NCBI GenBank assembly: GCA_934432885.1
Contig: CAKRYY010000001.1
Span: 60,316-124,315, forward strand
Source: an uncultured Lachnospiraceae bacterium
GTDB taxonomy: Bacteria; Bacillota; Clostridia; Lachnospirales; Lachnospiraceae
DNA: 64,000 nt
Direction: 5' to 3'
Of this stretch, positions 24,768 to 34,274 are shown one piece after another (within the stretch, counting starts at the first letter, position 1; each line of letters opens with the position of its first letter). The notes under the pieces are model-generated. The model saw nothing but the letters and a program-made list of their open reading frames with translations. It ran no database searches and was not told the DNA's origin. Both the position numbers and the translations under genes were made by a program.

Positions 24768-26582
24768 ATGGCACATATAGAGCAGGATAAAATCAGGAAT
24801 TTTTGCATTATTGCACATATCGATCACGGCAAATCCACATTGGCGGACCGTATTATTGAAAAGACGGGACTTCTGACGCAGCGGGAGATGCAGGCGCAGG
24901 TGCTGGACAATATGGACCTTGAAAGAGAGAGGGGAATTACCATTAAGTCTCAGGCGGTGCGTACAGTATACAAGGCAAAGGATGGACAGGAGTATATTCT
25001 GAACCTGATTGACACGCCTGGTCATGTGGATTTCAACTATGAGGTCAGCCGCAGCCTTGCGGCATGTGACGGCGCGGTGCTGGTGGTGGATGCGGCGCAG
25101 GGTATTGAGGCCCAGACGCTGGCAAACGTATATCTGGCGCTGGATCACGATCTGGATGTTTTTCCGGTTATCAATAAGATTGACCTGCCCAGTGCAGAAC
25201 CGCAGAGGGTAAAGGACGAGATTGAGGATGTTATCGGACTTGAGGCGCAGGATGCGCCGCTGATTTCCGCGAAAAATGGAATTGGAATTGAGGATGTGCT
25301 GGAACAGATTGTACATAAAATTCCTGCACCGGATGGAGATGCGGATAAGCCCCTGTCGGCGCTGATTTTTGACTCTATCTATGATTCCTACAAAGGCGTT
25401 ATTATTTTCTGCAGGCTTATGGATGGAACAGTTAAACGCGGGACAAATATCCGTATGATGGCAACCGGTGCGCAGGCGGAGGTCGTTGAGGTCGGTTATT
25501 TTGGCGCAGGACAGTTTATTGCCTGTGACGAACTGAGTGCGGGCATGGTAGGCTATATTACAGCGTCCATTAAAAACGTAAAGGACACGATGGTGGGCGA
25601 TACCGTAACAGATGCGGACAACCCCTGCAAGGAGCCGCTTCCTGGCTATAAGCAGGTAACGCCTATGGTATACTGTGGCATGTATCCGGCGGATGGCGCA
25701 AAATATCCGGATTTGCGGGATGCACTCGAAAAGCTTCAGTTAAATGATGCCTCGCTGCACTATGAGCCGGAGACCTCGATTGCACTTGGCTTTGGCTTCC
25801 GCTGCGGCTTTCTTGGGCTTCTGCATCTGGAAATCATTCAGGAGCGTCTGGAGAGAGAATATAATCTGGATCTGGTAACGACGGCGCCCAGCGTTATCTA
25901 TAAGGTGCATAAGACAAACGGAGAGGTAATAGAGCTGACAAACCCTTCCAACCTGCCCGACCCTACGGAAATTGATTATCTGGAGGAGCCGGTCGTGACA
26001 GCTGAAATCATGGTGACAAAGGACTTTGTCGGTCCGATTATGGAGCTTTGCCAGGAACGCAGGGGACGCTATGTCAGCATGGAATATATGGAAGAAACAA
26101 GAGCGCTTCTGCATTATGAGCTTCCTTTGAATGAGATTATTTATGATTTCTTTGACGCACTGAAATCACGCTCCAGAGGCTATGCTTCCTTTGATTATGA
26201 GTTAAAGGGCTATGAGCGTTCCGATATGGTGAAGCTGGATATTCTGATTAACAAAGAAGAGGTCGATGCGCTTTCCTTTATTGTACATGCAAGCAGCGCT
26301 TATGAGCGCGGACGGAAGATGTGCGAGAAATTAAAGGAAGAGATTCCAAGACACCTCTTTGAAATCCCTATTCAGGCGGCAGTCGGCGGTAAGATTATTG
26401 CGCGTGAGACCATCAAGGCGCTGCGCAAGGATGTGCTTGCAAAGTGCTATGGCGGTGATATTACCAGAAAGAAAAAGCTGCTTGAAAAGCAGAAGGAAGG
26501 AAAGAAGCGGATGCGTCAGGTCGGCAACGTAGAAGTGCCGCAGAAGGCGTTTATGAGCGTTTTAAAGCTGGATGATGATTGA
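24768..26582 (+). CDS. lepA: Elongation factor 4 (LepA)
   Basis: A 604-residue translational GTPase, standard length for EF4, that back-translocates or remodels ribosomes and aids 30S assembly. Visible: G1 AHIDHGKST, switch region [11 protein letters not shown]3 DTPGHVD, G4 NKIDLP, G5 SAKNGIG, domain II and the LepA-specific C-terminus ([20 protein letters not shown] within the last 50 residues). Cytoplasmic, ribosome-associated. It is followed by hemW with an 11-nt overlap, a gene pair conserved in Firmicutes. Confidence 0.97.
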   Translation: MAHIEQDKIRNFCIIAHIDHGKSTLADRIIEKTGLLTQREMQAQVLDNMDLERERGITIKSQAVRTVYKAKDGQEYILNLIDTPGHVDFNYEVSRSLAACDGAVLVVDAAQGIEAQTLANVYLALDHDLDVFPVINKIDLPSAEPQRVKDEIEDVIGLEAQDAPLISAKNGIGIEDVLEQIVHKIPAPDGDADKPLSALIFDSIYDSYKGVIIFCRLMDGTVKRGTNIRMMATGAQAEVVEVGYFGAGQFIACDELSAGMVGYITASIKNVKDTMVGDTVTDADNPCKEPLPGYKQVTPMVYCGMYPADGAKYPDLRDALEKLQLNDASLHYEPETSIALGFGFRCGFLGLLHLEIIQERLEREYNLDLVTTAPSVIYKVHKTNGEVIELTNPSNLPDPTEIDYLEEPVVTAEIMVTKDFVGPIMELCQERRGRYVSMEYMEETRALLHYELPLNEIIYDFFDALKSRSRGYASFDYELKGYERSDMVKLDILINKEEVDALSFIVHASSAYERGRKMCEKLKEEIPRHLFEIPIQAAVGGKIIARETIKALRKDVLAKCYGGDITRKKKLLEKQKEGKKRMRQVGNVEVPQKAFMSVLKLDDD

Positions 26583-27708
26583 TAAGACGCCGCTTGCAGT
26601 TTATATTCATATTCCGTTCTGTGTGCGCAAATGTCTGTACTGTGATTTCCTTTCGGCTCCCTTTGGAGAAATGGAAAAAGAGCTGTATGTGGATGCGCTG
26701 TGCAGTGAAATAAGTGCGGAGGCAGAGCATTATACCAAACATATTGTAGAAACGGTATTTCTGGGAGGCGGAACGCCCTCCCTTTTGACCGGGCAGCAGG
26801 CAGAGAAGATTTTTCAGGCGCTGCGCAGTCATTTTACGATTGCACCGGATGCGGAAATCACCATGGAGATGAATCCGGGTACGGTAAATAAACAAAAGCT
26901 GCTTACGTATCATGCACTTGGCGTAAACCGGGTCAGTCTTGGGCTTCAGTCGGCAAATGAAGAGGAATTAAGGCTGCTTGGACGGATTCATACCTGGGAA
27001 GATTTTAAAGAAAGCTTCCTGCTTTGCAGACAGGCGGGAATTGAAAATATCAACGTAGATTTGATGTCAGCCCTGCCGGGACAGACGCTTGCCTCTTACC
27101 GCAATACACTTGAAAAGACGCTCGCGCTTGCACCGGAGCATATTTCCTCGTACAGCCTTATTCTGGAGGAGGGGACTCCGTTTTATGAACGTTTTCAGAC
27201 TGGTGATTCTCTACCGGATGAGGAAACGGACCGGGAGATGTATGCGCTGACCGGACAGCTTTTAAAGGAAAATGGTTATTTTCGCTATGAGATTTCCAAT
27301 TATGCAAAGAGCGGCTATGCCTGTAAGCATAACTGCGTTTATTGGCAGAGAGGAGAGTATGTCGGCTTTGGGCTTGGTGCGGCTTCTATGGTGGAAAATA
27401 AACGTTGGTCAAACCTTCGGGATTTTCGGGCGTATCTGGACGCTCCTGCTGCTGGTAAAAAGGAGCAGATAAGCCGGCTTTCCGTACAGGAACAGATGGA
27501 AGAGACGATGTATCTGGGACTCAGGATGATAGAAGGCGTTAAATGCAGAAAATTTTTAGAAGCATTTGGAAAAGACGTTTTTAAGGTTTATGGACCGGTA
27601 TTGGAAAAATATGAAAAAATGGGATTTTTAACTGCCGGAGAATCCATTTGCCTGACGGAAAAGGGGATTGATGTCAGCAATCATATTCTGGCAGATTTTT
27701 TGCTTTAA
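26572..27708 (+). CDS. hemW: HemW-like radical SAM protein
   Basis: A 378-residue member of the HemN/HemW group. The radical SAM motif [10 protein letters not shown] binds the 4Fe-4S cluster, VFLGGGTPS and the EMNPGT block follow, and [20 protein letters not shown] is near residue 130. HemW proteins are heme chaperones and usually lack coproporphyrinogen oxidase activity; the Cx3Cx2C lacks the extra Cys of true HemN, consistent with HemW. It starts inside the end of lepA at an ATGATG pair and belongs to the same transcript. Confidence 0.92.
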   Translation: MMIDKTPLAVYIHIPFCVRKCLYCDFLSAPFGEMEKELYVDALCSEISAEAEHYTKHIVETVFLGGGTPSLLTGQQAEKIFQALRSHFTIAPDAEITMEMNPGTVNKQKLLTYHALGVNRVSLGLQSANEEELRLLGRIHTWEDFKESFLLCRQAGIENINVDLMSALPGQTLASYRNTLEKTLALAPEHISSYSLILEEGTPFYERFQTGDSLPDEETDREMYALTGQLLKENGYFRYEISNYAKSGYACKHNCVYWQRGEYVGFGLGAASMVENKRWSNLRDFRAYLDAPAAGKKEQISRLSVQEQMEETMYLGLRMIEGVKCRKFLEAFGKDVFKVYGPVLEKYEKMGFLTAGESICLTEKGIDVSNHILADFLL

Positions 27709-27717
27709 GGTGGAAAG

Positions 27718-27746
27718 GCACTTTGGGAAAGGGCGCTTCATAGAAT
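27718..27746 (+). promoter_or_regulatory. Sigma-E-like promoter for sigK
   Basis: GCACTTT (27718-27724) and CATAGAAT (27739-27746) are 14 bp apart; they match the sigma-E consensus at 5 of 7 and 7 of 8 positions. The expected start lies about 20 nt before the TTG start codon of sigK. Confidence 0.45.
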
Positions 27747-27773
27747 GTAATAAACTGTTTTTGGGGGCTCCTT

Positions 27774-28460
27774 TTGAAAACCTTTCAGCAACCTTTGTCC
27801 GCAGAGGAGGAAGCCTGCTGTATCCAGTGCATGCAGGAAGAAGGCAGTGAAAGGGCGAAAGAAGCCAGACAGCTTCTGATTGAAAGAAACCTGCGTCTGG
27901 TTGCCCACATTGCGAAAAAGTACCAGAATCTGGATGAGGATATGGAGGATTTGATTTCGATAGGGACTATCGGGCTGATAAAAGCAATCAATACCTTTGA
28001 TGCCGAAAAGAAGATAAAGCTTTCCAGCTATGCCAGCAAATGTATTGAAAATGAATTGCTGATGATGATACGAGCAAGGAAGAAAAAGTCAAAAGAAGTC
28101 TCTTTGTATGAACCAATCGGAACGGATAAAGAGGGAAATGAAATCAGCCTTCTCGACATCATAGAAAATGAACAGACGGATATTCTGGAGCAGATGGAGC
28201 AAAGGCAGCAGATGCAGAGGCTGGGTGCGCTCCTGCGGACCAGACTGGATGCGCGGGAACTGGAAATTCTGTGTATGCGTTATGGTATTTTATTTCCTGA
28301 TGGAAATGCGGAGAAGAACTGTGGCAGACAGGTTCTTGTCGGCGGCAGGCGGGAAATGACACAGCGCGAGATTGGCGCCGAGCTTGGTATTTCCAGAAGC
28401 TATGTCTCCAGAATTGAGAAACGTGCTTTGCAAAAGCTGAAAGCAGGCTTTGAAGCCTGA
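27774..28460 (+). CDS. sigK: Sporulation sigma factor sigma-K
   Basis: A 228-residue sigma-70 family factor. Region 2 (ARQLLIERNLRLVAHIAKKY, EDLISIGTIGLIKAI, LSSYASKCIENELLMMIR) and the linker EPIGTDKEGNEISLLDI closely follow sigma-K, and region 4.2 has GISRSYVSRIEKRAL. It directs late mother-cell gene expression. The gene is unbroken, with no skin-type insertion, and the N-terminus is short so little or no pro-sequence is evident. An extra 20 or so residues (about 173-194, with FPDGNAEKNCGRQ) separate regions 4.1 and 4.2. The start is TTG 27774 with GGGGG 6-8 nt upstream. SigE is not excluded, but the linker argues for SigK. Confidence 0.85.
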   Translation: MKTFQQPLSAEEEACCIQCMQEEGSERAKEARQLLIERNLRLVAHIAKKYQNLDEDMEDLISIGTIGLIKAINTFDAEKKIKLSSYASKCIENELLMMIRARKKKSKEVSLYEPIGTDKEGNEISLLDIIENEQTDILEQMEQRQQMQRLGALLRTRLDARELEILCMRYGILFPDGNAEKNCGRQVLVGGRREMTQREIGAELGISRSYVSRIEKRALQKLKAGFEA

Positions 28461-28473
28461 GAACGGAGAAAAG

Positions 28474-29352
28474 ATGGCGGTTACAATAGAAGAAATTTTG
28501 ACGCAGGCACTGGAAGCGGGTGCAGGAGATATACATGTGATGCCGGATGCAGTGCCGGTAATGCGGATTGGCAGGACGCTGATGCCTATGGCGTTTCCAG
28601 CACTTTCAAGAGAAGATACCCTGACGCTTCTTGTCTCGGTTATGACACAGCCTCAGCGGGAGAAGTTTGAGGTAAATGGACAGCTCGTTATGGCATGCTC
28701 CATCAGAAATCTGGGACGGATTCGTATGAGCGCATATAAGCAGCGTGGAGGAATTGCGCTTGCGCTGCGCCTTTTGGGAAAGAGCGTGCCTTTGGCAGAG
28801 GAGCTTTTGCTTCCAGAGGCGGTAATGCAGCTATGTGAGGAAAGACAGGGGCTGATTTTTGTATCAGGTGCCTTGGGAAGCGGTAAGACAACTACGCTTG
28901 CAGCAATGCTCGACCGCATCAATACTACAAGAAAAGAACATATTATTACACTGGAGCGTCCTGTAGAATTTTTGCATCCCCATAAGCAGTCGATTATCAG
29001 CCAGCGGGAGATTGGTACGGACTGTCAAAGCTGCGCGGAGGGGCTTTACAGTGCGATGCGGGAGGACGCGGACGTGATTCTGGCTGGTGAACTGACGGAC
29101 GTAGAAACACTCTATGCGGCAGTTGCGGCAGCAAAAGCGGGGCAGCTTGTGCTGGCAGATGTGCTTGGCGCGGATGCGCTCTATCTGTGGGAATGGCTGA
29201 AGGAGCTGTGCAGCGGCAATGCCATGCTTTTGGCAAGGCTGAAAAGTGCACTCACCGCAGTTGTTTTGCAGAGACTTATTTTGGAGGACGGAGAGAAAAA
29301 GCGCCGGGCAGAATTTGAGGTTCTGTCAGGAAAAGCATTTTTTCAGGAGTAA
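28474..29352 (+). CDS. Orphan PilT/GspE-like secretion ATPase
   Basis: A 292-residue protein of the type II/IV secretion ATPase superfamily, closest in length and layout to PilT. N-terminal PAS-like part (AGAGDIHVMPDAVPVMRIG), Walker A SGALGSGKTTT (residues 131-141), Asp box ITLERPVEFLH, Walker B region MREDADVILAGELTD. The usual GHLVxxTLHT His box reads GQLVLADVLG, so it is degenerate. PilT powers pilus retraction, but no pilin, PilB or PilC gene is nearby. Start ATG 28474 was chosen for GGAG 5 nt upstream; an in-frame TTG at 28450 would overlap sigK. It lies 13 bp after sigK, suggesting co-transcription and perhaps a mother-cell role; this is inference. Confidence 0.85.
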   Translation: MAVTIEEILTQALEAGAGDIHVMPDAVPVMRIGRTLMPMAFPALSREDTLTLLVSVMTQPQREKFEVNGQLVMACSIRNLGRIRMSAYKQRGGIALALRLLGKSVPLAEELLLPEAVMQLCEERQGLIFVSGALGSGKTTTLAAMLDRINTTRKEHIITLERPVEFLHPHKQSIISQREIGTDCQSCAEGLYSAMREDADVILAGELTDVETLYAAVAAAKAGQLVLADVLGADALYLWEWLKELCSGNAMLLARLKSALTAVVLQRLILEDGEKKRRAEFEVLSGKAFFQE

Positions 29353-29384
29353 AATTGGGAAAAAAGAACAGCTTGCAGTTTTTG

Positions 29385-29417
29385 AAAAATCCTGTATGAT
29401 AATGATACAGGATTTTT
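29385..29417 (+). terminator. Rho-independent terminator after the PilT-like gene
   Basis: AAAAATCCTGTAT (29385-29397) and ATACAGGATTTTT (29405-29417) form a perfect 13-bp stem with a 7-nt loop and a T run. It separates the sigK unit from yifB. Confidence 0.9.
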
Positions 29418-29432
29418 TATGTAAGAGGAAAA

Positions 29433-29461
29433 TTCTCTTAGTATATCTATTTATCTATAAT
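29433..29461 (+). promoter_or_regulatory. Possible promoter for the yifB-dprA unit
   Basis: A perfect TATAAT (29456-29461) lies 17 bp after TTCTCT (29433-29438), a poor -35. A small GCGGC/GCCGC hairpin lies in the leader. Confidence 0.35.
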
Positions 29462-29543
29462 TCAGAGAGCGGCAGTTCGCCGCAGTATTCCAAATTCTTA
29501 TCAGGAAATAAATGAAAAAGGGAAAAAGCTGAAAGGAGAAACT

Positions 29544-31082
29544 ATGTTCAGCAGAGTATTATCGGGAGCGTTTTATGGAATTGACAGCTACCTCGTACAG
29601 GTGGAGACGGACGTCTCTCAGGGACTGCCCTGTATGGAGATGATTGGCTGCCTGAGCAGGGAAGCGGGAGAGGCGAAACAGCGCATAAGGGTTGCGCTGA
29701 AAAATAATGGAGTCAGACTGCCTGCATCGCGCATTACGATCAACCTCTCACCAGCAGACAGGCATAAGGATGGCACTGCCTTTGACCTGCCTGCAGCGGT
29801 AGGGCTTCTGGTTTCTATGGGAGAGGTTATGCCGGAGCAGACGGCAGGAATTTTGTTTTTAGGCGAGCTTGGGTTAAATGGTGAGATTAAACCGGTAAGA
29901 GGCGTGCTGCCAATCCTTAGGCGTGCATCGGCGGCGGGTATAAAACGCTGCATAGTACCGCTTGAAAACGGGACAGAAGCGGCAGCGGCAGGCATTGCCT
30001 GTGTATATGGTGCATCAAAGCTTTCACAGGTCATCTGCGCGCTGAAGGAGGGAATGGAAAAGGCAGGGCTTTCTTTGCTGCAAAGAAAAGAGGAAGAGAG
30101 CTTTTACATAGAGGAAACGGATGATTTTGCAGATATAGCAGGACAGGAGAGCGCAAAGCGTGCGGCGGAGCTTGCGGCTGCGGGCTTTCATCATATTCTG
30201 CTCATTGGACCGCCCGGCAGTGGTAAAACCATGCTTGCCAAAAGGCTTTCCTCGATTCTGCCGCCGCTTACTGAGGAAGAGCGGTATGAGGTCTCTGAAA
30301 TTTACAGTGTATGCGGACGGCTGGAAAAGGGACGGCTGCTTTCGCACAGACCCTTTCTTGCGCCGCATCATACCGCTACAGGGGCAGCCTTAAGTGGAGG
30401 CGGCAGGATTCCGATGCCGGGAGCAGTCAGCCTTGCACATAGAGGCGTGCTTTTTCTGGACGAGCTGACGGAGTTTCGGCGGGAGGTGTTGGATGTCCTG
30501 CGTCAGCCTCTGGAAGAAAAACGGGTGCGGATTGCAAGGGCGAGCGGCGTAGTCACTTATCCGGCTGATTTTATTTTAGTAGGCGCGATGAATCCCTGTC
30601 CCTGCGGATACTATCCGGATGAAAACAAGTGCAGCTGCCGGGAAACACAGGTGCGCAGGTATCTTGGAAGAGTCTCAGGCCCTTTTCTTGACAGAATGGA
30701 TTTGTGCTGTGAGGTGCTGCGCCCGGATGCGGGGCTGCTTGGAAGGGAGCAGATGGGGGAGACGAGCGCGGCAATACGGGAGCGCGTGCTTCTGGCACGC
30801 GAGATACAGGAAAAAAGATTTCGTGGCAGCAGGATTCGCTTTAATGGGGAAATGGGGATTGCGGAGATAAAAAAATTCTGCAGGCTGGATGCGGAGGGAA
30901 TGAGGCAGCTCGAAGCTGCAGCGACGGCATTTTCCATGAGCGCGCGGTCGTATCATAAGACACTTCGGATTGCACGGACAATCGCGGATTTGGAGGGGAG
31001 CGGGGAAATTAAAAGCGCCCATATCAATGAAGCCATTTATTACCGGATACAAAGCGGAAAGTATTGGGAGGGAAGGGCATAA
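29544..31082 (+). CDS. comM: YifB/ComM-family AAA+ ATPase (Mg-chelatase-like)
   Basis: A 512-residue protein with an N-terminal Lon-protease-like fold (SRVLSGAFYGIDSYLVQVE, GLPCMEMIG) and a Mg-chelatase-type AAA+ module: Walker A LIGPPGSGKTMLAKRL, Walker B GVLFLDELTEF, sensor GAMNPCPCGYY, and the Cys pattern CPCGYY...CSCRE. ComM relatives are branch-migration helicases that extend DNA heteroduplex during natural transformation. It directly precedes dprA (1 bp between stop and start), a conserved pair pointing to DNA uptake/recombination. Confidence 0.93.
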   Translation: MFSRVLSGAFYGIDSYLVQVETDVSQGLPCMEMIGCLSREAGEAKQRIRVALKNNGVRLPASRITINLSPADRHKDGTAFDLPAAVGLLVSMGEVMPEQTAGILFLGELGLNGEIKPVRGVLPILRRASAAGIKRCIVPLENGTEAAAAGIACVYGASKLSQVICALKEGMEKAGLSLLQRKEEESFYIEETDDFADIAGQESAKRAAELAAAGFHHILLIGPPGSGKTMLAKRLSSILPPLTEEERYEVSEIYSVCGRLEKGRLLSHRPFLAPHHTATGAALSGGGRIPMPGAVSLAHRGVLFLDELTEFRREVLDVLRQPLEEKRVRIARASGVVTYPADFILVGAMNPCPCGYYPDENKCSCRETQVRRYLGRVSGPFLDRMDLCCEVLRPDAGLLGREQMGETSAAIRERVLLAREIQEKRFRGSRIRFNGEMGIAEIKKFCRLDAEGMRQLEAAATAFSMSARSYHKTLRIARTIADLEGSGEIKSAHINEAIYYRIQSGKYWEGRA

Positions 31083-31083
31083 T

Positions 31084-31998
31084 ATGACAGGGAAAGAATA
31101 TTGTATCGAAAAGTCGGATGCTTTATATCCCGAAAAGCTGCGCCAGATTAGAAATGCGCCAAAAAGGCTCTATGTCAGAGGGATGCTTCCACAGAAGGAG
31201 GAACCCTGCGTAGCGATTATCGGAGCGAGAAGGTGCAGCGATTATGGAAAGAAAATGGCACAGATTTTTGCAGCCGAGCTTGCAGAGGCAGGCATCCAGA
31301 TTATAAGCGGGATGGCACTTGGCGTAGACGGAATTGCGCAGATGGCGGCGCTTGCAGCAGGCGGAAGAAGCTATGCTGTGCTGGGCTGCGGAACGGATGT
31401 CTGTTACCCAAATGAAAACAGAAAGCTGTACGAAAGGCTTCTTTTAATGGGTGGTATACTCTCGGAGTATGCACAGGGAACGCCGCCGCTTGCGGTCCAT
31501 TTTCCTGCAAGAAACAGGATTATCAGTGCTTTGGCAGACCTTATCATCGTTGTGGAGGCAAAGGAAAAGAGCGGAACACTGATTACGGTTGATTTTGCAT
31601 TGGAACAGGGAAAAGAGGTTTATGCCCTGCCCGGCAGGACGACGGATGAACTGAGCAGAGGCTGTAACCGGCTGCTTTCACAGGGAGCGGGAATCGCACT
31701 TTCGCCGCAGGATATTCTTACGGCGCTTGGCAGGGAGGTGTGCTGCAGCAGGGAAAAGGATGCTTTAGAGCTTCCGCTGGAAGCTTTGGATAAAAAACAG
31801 AGGCTTGTGTTTGGCTATCTGGACGACAGGCCGATAGGACTGACAGCATTGTATGAAAATATATTGACAAAAGAGGGAGGAAATGCGCTGAAATTGGCGG
31901 AATTAACAGATATTTTGATTGGTTTGGTAATCAAAGGAATGGTTTTGTGCGGCAGAGGAAATCAATATCAGAGAAACGGAAGGTTTTCAAAGCTGTAA
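31084..31998 (+). CDS. dprA: DNA-processing protein DprA
   Basis: A 304-residue RecA loader for incoming single-stranded DNA. It has the Rossmann-fold DprA core: VAIIGARRCSDYGKKMA, ISGMALGVDGIAQMAAL, AVLGCGTDVCYPNENRKLYE (20 residues, phosphate loop), ISEYAQGTPPLAVHFPARNRIIS-type motif (here LSEYAQGTPP) and VVEAKEKSGTLITVD. The C-terminal winged-helix-like domain is present. The start is ATG 31084, with GGAAGGG upstream; the upstream in-frame extension would overlap comM. No com pilus genes lie in the window, so competence itself is not shown. Confidence 0.95.
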   Translation: MTGKEYCIEKSDALYPEKLRQIRNAPKRLYVRGMLPQKEEPCVAIIGARRCSDYGKKMAQIFAAELAEAGIQIISGMALGVDGIAQMAALAAGGRSYAVLGCGTDVCYPNENRKLYERLLLMGGILSEYAQGTPPLAVHFPARNRIISALADLIIVVEAKEKSGTLITVDFALEQGKEVYALPGRTTDELSRGCNRLLSQGAGIALSPQDILTALGREVCCSREKDALELPLEALDKKQRLVFGYLDDRPIGLTALYENILTKEGGNALKLAELTDILIGLVIKGMVLCGRGNQYQRNGRFSKL

Positions 31999-32019
31999 AG
32001 TTTCTTCTATATAAAAGGC

Positions 32020-32048
32020 TTGCCTTTCCGAAAAATATGGTGTATAGT
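32020..32048 (+). promoter_or_regulatory. Sigma-A promoter of topA
   Basis: TTGCCT (32020-32025) and TATAGT (32043-32048) are 17 bp apart, giving a leader of about 27 nt before the topA ATG at 32082. Confidence 0.55.
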
Positions 32049-32081
32049 TTTTGACGATTTAAAAAACGAGGAGAGTAAGAA

Positions 32082-34163
32082 ATGGCAAAATATTTAGTCA
32101 TCGTGGAATCACCTGCCAAGGTTAAGACGATTAAGAAGTTTTTGGGACCTAATTATGAGGTTGATGCGAGTAATGGACATGTGCGGGATTTGCCTAAAAG
32201 TCAGCTTGGGATAGATGTAGAACACGATTACGAACCCAAATATATTACCATCAGAGGAAAGGGAGATATTCTTGCAAAGCTTCGTAAGGAAGCCAAAAAA
32301 GCAGAAAAAATTTTTCTGGCAACTGACCCTGACCGTGAAGGAGAGGCGATTTCATGGCACCTCCTCTATACGCTGAAACTGGAGAATAAAAAGGTATATC
32401 GGATTACCTTTAATGAAATTACCAAAAATGCAGTCAAGGAATCCTTGAAAAATGCCCGTGAGATCAATATGAATCTGGTAGATGCGCAGCAGGCACGCCG
32501 TGTGCTGGACCGTATGGTGGGCTATCGTATTTCTCCGCTTTTGTGGGCGAAGATTAAGCGCGGATTGAGCGCCGGAAGAGTCCAGTCGGTTGCACTGCGG
32601 ATTATCTGTGACCGTGAGGAGGAAATCAGCGCTTTTATACCGGAAGAATATTGGAGCCTGGATGTAGAACTTTCGGTAGAAGGAGAAAAAAAGCCGTTAG
32701 TTGCCAGATATTATGGAACGGCAGATGGAAAGAAAACGATTGCATCCAAAAAAGAACTGGATGAGATTTTAAAAGAGCTGCAGGACGTCAAGTACCATGT
32801 GGAAGAGGTTAAAAGAGGAGAGCGGATAAAAAAAGCGCCGCTGCCGTTTACGACCTCTACGCTGCAGCAGGAAGCCAGCAAGATGCTGAACTTTTCCACG
32901 CAGAAGACGATGCGCCTTGCACAGCAGCTTTATGAAGGAATTGACATCAAGGGAAGCGGCACAGTCGGCATTATTTCCTATCTGCGTACGGACTCTACCA
33001 GAGTATCCGAGGAAGCTGCTCAGATGGCAAAAGCCTATATTACGGAAAATTACGGAAGCGAATATGCAGCGGGACATGGGGCTGAGAAAAAGGGTGGTCA
33101 GAAGATACAGGATGCACATGAGGCAATCCGCCCGACGGACCTTGCGAGAACGCCATTTTCGCTTAAGGAATCCCTGAGCAGGGACCAGTTCAGACTATAT
33201 CAGTTGATTTGGAAACGCTTTGCTGCGAGCCAGATGACGCCGGCAAAATATGAAACCACGTCTGTACGCATCGGAGCAGGCAGACATTATTTTACAGTGG
33301 CGGCATCCAAGATATTATTTGACGGTTTCCTGAGCGTTTATACAGATGAAGAGGAGAAGCCGACAGGAAATCTGCTGGTTAAGGGAATTGACGAAAGCAC
33401 TGTCCTGAAATTCCGTGAATTTGATTCCAAGCAGCACTTTACACAGCCGCCTGCGCATTATACGGAAGCGAGCCTGGTGCGTGCGCTTGAGGAGCTTGGA
33501 ATCGGCAGACCCAGTACCTATGCGCCTACAATTACTACCATACTGGCAAGACGCTATATCACAAAGGAAAATAAAAACCTCTATGTAACAGAGCTTGGAG
33601 AAGTCGTCAACAATATGATGAAAGAGGCATTCCCGAGTATTGTGGATGTGACCTTTACAGCGAATATGGAAGCGCTGCTCGATAAAGTAGAAGAGGGCGT
33701 TGTTAACTGGAAAACAGTCGTTGCGAATTTTTATCCTGATTTGGATGCGGCTGTCTGCAAGGCACAGGAGGAGCTTGCACAGGTTGAAATTGCAGACGAG
33801 GTATCCGATGAGGTCTGTGAGCTTTGTGGCAGGCAGATGGTCATAAAGTATGGCCCGCATGGACGTTTTCTTGCATGTCCGGGCTTTCCGGAGTGTAGAA
33901 ATACCAAGCCGTATTTTGAAAAAATCGGAATTGCATGTCCGAAATGCGGTAAGGATATTGTCCTGAAAAAAACCAAAAAGGGCAGAAAATACTATGGCTG
34001 TATTGGAAATCCGGACTGTGATTTCATGGTATGGCAGCGTCCCTCTGAAGTAAAGTGCAGCAAATGCGGCGGACTTACAGTGGAAAAAGGAAATAAGCTT
34101 GTCTGCATAGATGAAAACTGTGGAAATGTAATGGAGAAACCCAAAAAGTCAGAAAGTAAATAA
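32082..34163 (+). CDS. topA: DNA topoisomerase I
   Basis: A 693-residue type IA topoisomerase that relaxes negative supercoils. TOPRIM domain at the N-terminus (VIVESPAKVKTIKKFLG, ATDPDREGEAISWHL with the DxD metal site), decatenation gate with active-site Tyr in IISYLRTDSTRVS, and three C-terminal Cys4 zinc ribbons (CELCG...CPGFPEC, CPKCG...CIGNPDC, CSKCG...CIDENC). Length and domain order are typical for Firmicutes. RBS GAGGAGAG precedes the ATG. Confidence 0.97.
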   Translation: MAKYLVIVESPAKVKTIKKFLGPNYEVDASNGHVRDLPKSQLGIDVEHDYEPKYITIRGKGDILAKLRKEAKKAEKIFLATDPDREGEAISWHLLYTLKLENKKVYRITFNEITKNAVKESLKNAREINMNLVDAQQARRVLDRMVGYRISPLLWAKIKRGLSAGRVQSVALRIICDREEEISAFIPEEYWSLDVELSVEGEKKPLVARYYGTADGKKTIASKKELDEILKELQDVKYHVEEVKRGERIKKAPLPFTTSTLQQEASKMLNFSTQKTMRLAQQLYEGIDIKGSGTVGIISYLRTDSTRVSEEAAQMAKAYITENYGSEYAAGHGAEKKGGQKIQDAHEAIRPTDLARTPFSLKESLSRDQFRLYQLIWKRFAASQMTPAKYETTSVRIGAGRHYFTVAASKILFDGFLSVYTDEEEKPTGNLLVKGIDESTVLKFREFDSKQHFTQPPAHYTEASLVRALEELGIGRPSTYAPTITTILARRYITKENKNLYVTELGEVVNNMMKEAFPSIVDVTFTANMEALLDKVEEGVVNWKTVVANFYPDLDAAVCKAQEELAQVEIADEVSDEVCELCGRQMVIKYGPHGRFLACPGFPECRNTKPYFEKIGIACPKCGKDIVLKKTKKGRKYYGCIGNPDCDFMVWQRPSEVKCSKCGGLTVEKGNKLVCIDENCGNVMEKPKKSESK

Positions 34164-34188
34164 AATTTATGTGAAATTCACAAAATTT
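34163..34188. promoter_or_regulatory. AT-rich inverted repeat upstream of codY
   Basis: AAATTT-A-TGTGAA (34163-34175) and TTCACAAAATTT (34177-34188) are inverted 12-bp arms, with one bulged A on the left and one central A. It starts at the topA stop and ends 22 bp before the codY -35. It could be an operator. Within it, 34164-34178 matches the CodY box (AATTTTCWGAAAATT) at about 10 of 15 positions. Confidence 0.45.
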
Positions 34189-34210
34189 ACGCTATTTCCC
34201 GGGGAAAATG

Positions 34211-34239
34211 TTGCTTATCAACCAATGTCATGTTATAAT
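34211..34239 (+). promoter_or_regulatory. Sigma-A promoter of codY
   Basis: TTGCTT (34211-34216) and a perfect TATAAT (34234-34239) are 17 bp apart; expected start near 34246, 29 nt before the ATG. Confidence 0.65.
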
Positions 34240-34274
34240 GAGCGAAAGTGAGAACCGCACAAGGGGGTTGGTTT

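Noticed and set aside
27774..28460. Interrupted sigK with skin-type element
   Set aside because: The frame is continuous from region 2 through region 4 with no recombinase gene or break.
29544..31998. Mobile element or magnesium chelatase locus suggested by the Mg-chelatase-like ATPase
   Set aside because: The comM-dprA-topA order is a conserved chromosomal core cluster; there are no transposase, integrase or tetrapyrrole genes.
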